Assembly: GCA_002296125.1 (NCBI GenBank)
Contig: DBHI01000047.1
Location: 540-19,550, forward strand
Direction of reading: 5' to 3'
Length of the DNA stretch: 19,011 nucleotides
Source of the DNA: Anaerolineales bacterium UBA832
Lineage (GTDB): Bacteria > Chloroflexota > Anaerolineae > Anaerolineales > UBA11657
Shown here: one piece after another, positions 16,292-19,011 of the stretch
Position numbering within the stretch: the first letter of the stretch is position 1
How the letters are laid out: each line of letters opens with the position of its first letter
Notes under the pieces: generated by a model
Databases searched by the model: none
What the model saw: the letters and a program-made list of their open reading frames with translations, nothing else
What the model was told of the DNA's origin: nothing
Program-made: the position numbers and the translations under genes

Positions 16292-17551
16292 TTAAGTGCC
16301 TTCTTCCCAAGAATTCAAATATTTTTCTTGTTCTTCTGTGAGTACATCAATGTCAATACCAATGGCATCTAATTTTATTCTAGCAATCTCTCGATCAACA
16401 TCTTCAGGCACAGAATAAACTTGATTATCCAAATCATTATTATTTTTCAACATATATTCAGCACTTAAAGCTTGGTTAGCAAAACTCATATCCATTACAC
16501 TTGCTGGATGTCCTTCTGCTGCCGCTAAATTAATCAACCTACCTTCACCCAATAAATTTATTCGTCTACCATTTGACAAAGTAAATTCCTCAACAAATTC
16601 TCTTACTTGTCTAATATTTTTTCCAGCTAACTCATACAATGATGGAATATTAATTTCGACATTAAAATGTCCTGAATTACTTATGATAACACCATCCTTC
16701 ATAGCTTCAAAATGATGTTTGTCTATTACATGCTTATCACCCGTAACAGTACACACAAAATCAGCAAATGGAGCAGCTTTCAAAAGAGGCATAACTCTAA
16801 ATCCATCCATAACTGCTTCAAGAGCAGCTAATGGATCTACTTCTGTAACTATCACATTAGCTCCCATACCAGATGCACGACTTGCTAAACCTTTGCCACA
16901 CCAACCATATCCACATACTACAAACGTTTTACCAGCTAACAACACATTAGTAGCCCTTACTATCCCATCTAAAGTGCTTTGTCCGGTTCCATATCGATTA
17001 TCAAACAAATGCTTAGTCATAGCATCGTTAACTGCAACTACTGGAAACTTCAAAGCACCATCATTTGCCATTGCTTTCAAGCGTATTACACCAGTAGTAG
17101 TTTCCTCAGTTCCTCCTACAACATTTGCTATCTGATTAACGCGTTCTTTGTGTAAAATACTTACCAAATCAGCACCATCATCCATAGTAATTTGAGGATC
17201 ATGATCTAGAGCTGCATTAATATGATTGTAATAGGTTTCGTTATCTTCACCTTTAATTGCATATACAGGAATTTCATCATGTACCACTAGAGATGCTGCT
17301 ACATCATCCTGAGTTGACAAAGGATTAGAAGCACATATTACTACATCCGCACCCCCTATTTGCAAAGTCCGCATTAAATTTGCAGTTTCTGTAGTAACAT
17401 GTAAACATGCCGACATTCTGATTCCTTTTAATGGTCTCTCCTTTGCAAACCTCTCACGAATTTGACGTAATACGGGCATCTCTTGTTCAGCCCACTCAAT
17501 TCTATGTCTACCACCAGGTGCTAAATCAGCATTTTTTACACTATATTCCAT
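16292..17551 (-). CDS. ahcY: S-adenosylhomocysteine hydrolase (short form)
   Basis: NAD-dependent hydrolysis of S-adenosylhomocysteine to adenosine and homocysteine, clearing the inhibitor left by methyltransferases; 419 residues. Seen: substrate-binding ACLHVTTETA with His51, Asp125, GGTEETTTGV with Glu150, NDAMTKHLFDN with Lys180 and Asp184, NAD loop GYGWCGKGLASRA from 214, and SNSGHFNVEI. The C-terminus ends YLNSWEEGT and lacks the KPxxYRY tail of animal-type enzymes, like archaeal and Thermotoga forms. The ATG start has GGAG eight bases upstream. It follows the adenosine kinase gene on the same strand after 62 bases, which links the two steps of adenosine removal. Confidence 0.97.
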   Translation of the reverse strand: MEYSVKNADLAPGGRHRIEWAEQEMPVLRQIRERFAKERPLKGIRMSACLHVTTETANLMRTLQIGGADVVICASNPLSTQDDVAASLVVHDEIPVYAIKGEDNETYYNHINAALDHDPQITMDDGADLVSILHKERVNQIANVVGGTEETTTGVIRLKAMANDGALKFPVVAVNDAMTKHLFDNRYGTGQSTLDGIVRATNVLLAGKTFVVCGYGWCGKGLASRASGMGANVIVTEVDPLAALEAVMDGFRVMPLLKAAPFADFVCTVTGDKHVIDKHHFEAMKDGVIISNSGHFNVEINIPSLYELAGKNIRQVREFVEEFTLSNGRRINLLGEGRLINLAAAEGHPASVMDMSFANQALSAEYMLKNNNDLDNQVYSVPEDVDREIARIKLDAIGIDIDVLTEEQEKYLNSWEEGT

Positions 17552-17583
17552 TTACTTGACTCCTTTACGTAATAATATATAAC

Positions 17584-17613
17584 TATATAATAATCACTTG
17601 TACAAAATATCAA
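17584..17613 (-). promoter_or_regulatory. possible promoter directly before ahcY
   Basis: On the minus strand, TTGATA (17608-17613; 5 of 6 to the -35) and TATATA (17584-17589; 4 of 6 to the -10) are separated by 18 bases, in the gap between the kinase stop and ahcY. AT-rich context makes chance matches likely. It would add independent expression of ahcY within the operon. Confidence 0.3.
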
Positions 17614-18588
17614 TTAACCAACTTCTTCACTATCATTTAATAGACTATCCAATAGACCTGCATCATCAAAATATACTCTAAATCTATCTACAAATTGACG
17701 AATAGTATAGTAGTGATTCTGTGTACCAACATTTTCTACACAATATGTAGCACATAAAGCTCCAACTTTACCACATAATTCAAGAGATAAATCTAGTGCG
17801 TACGCTCTCAAAAATCCACCTCTAAACGCATCACCAGCTCCTGTAGGATCCCTAACAATTTCTTCGGGATAACTTTCGATTTTCAAGTGACCTTCTGGAG
17901 ACCATATAGATAATCCATGCTTACCATTAGTAACTACCAATAGTGTATCTTGATCGACGATATCCCGTTCCGACATACCAAGTTTATCATTGATTAAGGA
18001 AAATTCATAAGCATTAAGCATAATAAATTTTGAGCCTAATACACCCTGATACAGATCATCTGAATCCAATCTAACAATCTGTTGGCTAGGATCATAAAAA
18101 TATGGTATCTGAAGTGATTTACATTCTCTAACTCGCATATTCATTGTTACAGGATCATCAGGAGATATCACTACTAAATCAGGTTTCCTTTCTAAATCCT
18201 TGATTTTCAACTTAGAAGAATAACTCATTGCACCAGGATAAAAAAAAGAAATTTGAGAGTTATCAAGATCAGTTGTAACATAAAATGAAGCAGTAAATTC
18301 ATCTTGAATTTCAACTATATTGTCAGTATTTACACCACCTTCTTCCAAAGAGATCCTATATTGTTCAAAATCCCTTCCTACAGTTCCTAAAACAGATGCA
18401 TTTCCACCCAACATAGCATGTGAAAATGCAATATTAGGAGCAGTTCCTCCCTGATGTAAAGTCTTACTATCTGCCAGAAAACTTATACTTATCGAATCCA
18501 AATTGTCAGGCAATAAATGATCTTTGAAATGACCAGGAAAACTCATCAAATGATCAAATGCGATTGATCCAGAAACAACTAAATCCAT
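17614..18588 (-). CDS. adoK: adenosine kinase, PfkB/ribokinase family
   Basis: Phosphorylates adenosine to AMP; 324 residues. It resembles, from memory, mycobacterial adenosine kinase along most of its length: SGSIAFDHLMSFPGHF (6-21), SISFLAD, QGGTAPNIAF (46-55), DFEQYRISLEEGGVN, QISFFYPGAM (112-121), and DPSQQIVRL (166-174). The PfkB anion hole and catalytic base are in DPTGAGDAF (247-255), with Asp253. Its place upstream of ahcY in one operon supports adenosine rather than a sugar as substrate, because it would pull the reversible hydrolase forward. GGAG lies 12 bases before the ATG, inside the last codons of the glycosyltransferase gene, suggesting coupling. Confidence 0.9.
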   Translation of the reverse strand: MDLVVSGSIAFDHLMSFPGHFKDHLLPDNLDSISISFLADSKTLHQGGTAPNIAFSHAMLGGNASVLGTVGRDFEQYRISLEEGGVNTDNIVEIQDEFTASFYVTTDLDNSQISFFYPGAMSYSSKLKIKDLERKPDLVVISPDDPVTMNMRVRECKSLQIPYFYDPSQQIVRLDSDDLYQGVLGSKFIMLNAYEFSLINDKLGMSERDIVDQDTLLVVTNGKHGLSIWSPEGHLKIESYPEEIVRDPTGAGDAFRGGFLRAYALDLSLELCGKVGALCATYCVENVGTQNHYYTIRQFVDRFRVYFDDAGLLDSLLNDSEEVG

Positions 18589-18597
18589 AATATTTAT

Positions 18598-19011
18598 TTA
18601 CTCCTTAAATACATCAGTGAAACCTAATCTATCACTTAATATAACTCTTAGAGCACGCAGTCCATCAATAGATCGTATTTTTTTACCTTGAGCATATGTG
18701 CGTGGCCTATAATTAATTGGAACTTCATGTATATGATATCCTGCTAATAACAACTTGTCCACTAGCTCAAAATCTAAATCAAAACCCTCTCCCACAAGAT
18801 TCAAAGATTTCAGCACATCTGTTCGTACTAGTTTGATTGCAGTAGCCACATCTGTTAAATTACTACTATAAAGCAAATTTGTAATCCCTGTTAGAAACCT
18901 CACTCCTAAAAAAGCATGATAATAAACGTAGTTGGGTTTACCATCAATTGTTCTGGAGCCTAATACAGCTATTGCTTCATCTGTTAATGCTTTATTCAGC
19001 AAATTCGGCAA
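18598..19011 (-). CDS. GT2-family polyprenyl-phosphate glycosyltransferase (N-terminal part outside window)
   Basis: C-terminal 137 residues of a dolichol-phosphate-mannose-synthase-like glycosyltransferase; the 5' end is beyond the right edge, so the first visible Met is not the start. Seen: AVLGSRT near the start, GVRFLTGITNLLYSSNLTDVATAIK with the TD of the acceptor-binding region, GFDLDFELVDKLL, EVPINYRPRTYAQGKKI and IDGLRAL. This pattern is typical of enzymes that transfer a sugar from a nucleotide sugar to a lipid phosphate at the membrane. No C-terminal membrane helices follow, so it is the short, peripheral form. Its stop lies nine bases before the adenosine kinase ATG. Confidence 0.88.
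   Translation of the reverse strand: MPNLLNKALTDEAIAVLGSRTIDGKPNYVYYHAFLGVRFLTGITNLLYSSNLTDVATAIKLVRTDVLKSLNLVGEGFDLDFELVDKLLLAGYHIHEVPINYRPRTYAQGKKIRSIDGLRALRVILSDRLGFTDVFKE

Noticed and set aside
16719..17135. A 138-codon plus-strand frame opposite ahcY.
   Set aside because: It lies wholly antisense to conserved SAH hydrolase motifs and has no recognisable protein features.

Overview
This is a gene-dense, AT-rich (roughly one-third G+C by eye) bacterial window with 14 convincing protein genes, two of them cut by the window edges. No rRNA, tRNA, insertion sequence or CRISPR array was seen. Several traits fit an uncultured, probably marine, Chloroflexota-like bacterium. These are lipoproteins with an NBR1-type Ig domain, several membrane-anchored Ig-like surface proteins, a short-form S-adenosylhomocysteine hydrolase beside an actinobacterial-type adenosine kinase, and a cytochrome oxidase subunit II with a fused heme c domain. 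The taxonomic call is inference only.

Layout. (1) 1-1283, minus strand: coxB, then a 4Fe-4S ferredoxin that runs off the left edge. (2) 1457-6335, plus strand: a membrane-anchored Ig-like protein, then pth and mfd (translation and transcription-repair maintenance). (3) 6410-14186, plus strand: the most unusual part. It encodes a tandem Ig-like surface protein, a HisM-type amino-acid permease, a 959-residue lipoprotein that fuses three different solute-binding domains, a PhnC-type ATPase, and an enlarged PhnE-type permease with an extracytoplasmic domain and a membrane-spanning insertion. (4) 14339-15424: 6-phosphofructokinase, followed by a strong terminator and a structured intergenic region. 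(5) 15671-16195: an NBR1-Ig lipoprotein. (6) 16292-19011, minus strand: a GT2 glycosyltransferase (partial), adenosine kinase and S-adenosylhomocysteine hydrolase in one probable operon. The last two clear S-adenosylhomocysteine to homocysteine and AMP.

The best candidate for an undescribed system is 7720-14186. One lipid-anchored protein carries in series a BMP/PnrA-like (nucleoside-class) domain, an SBP_bac_3 (amino-acid-class) domain and a PhnD-like (phosphonate/phosphite-class) domain. Beside it are two permeases of different families and only one ATPase. I infer a composite multi-solute importer in which one ATPase may serve both permeases. A perfect 13-bp hairpin between the binding-protein gene and the ATPase gene, with its 3' arm covering the likely ribosome-binding site, could set the ratio of binding protein to transporter.
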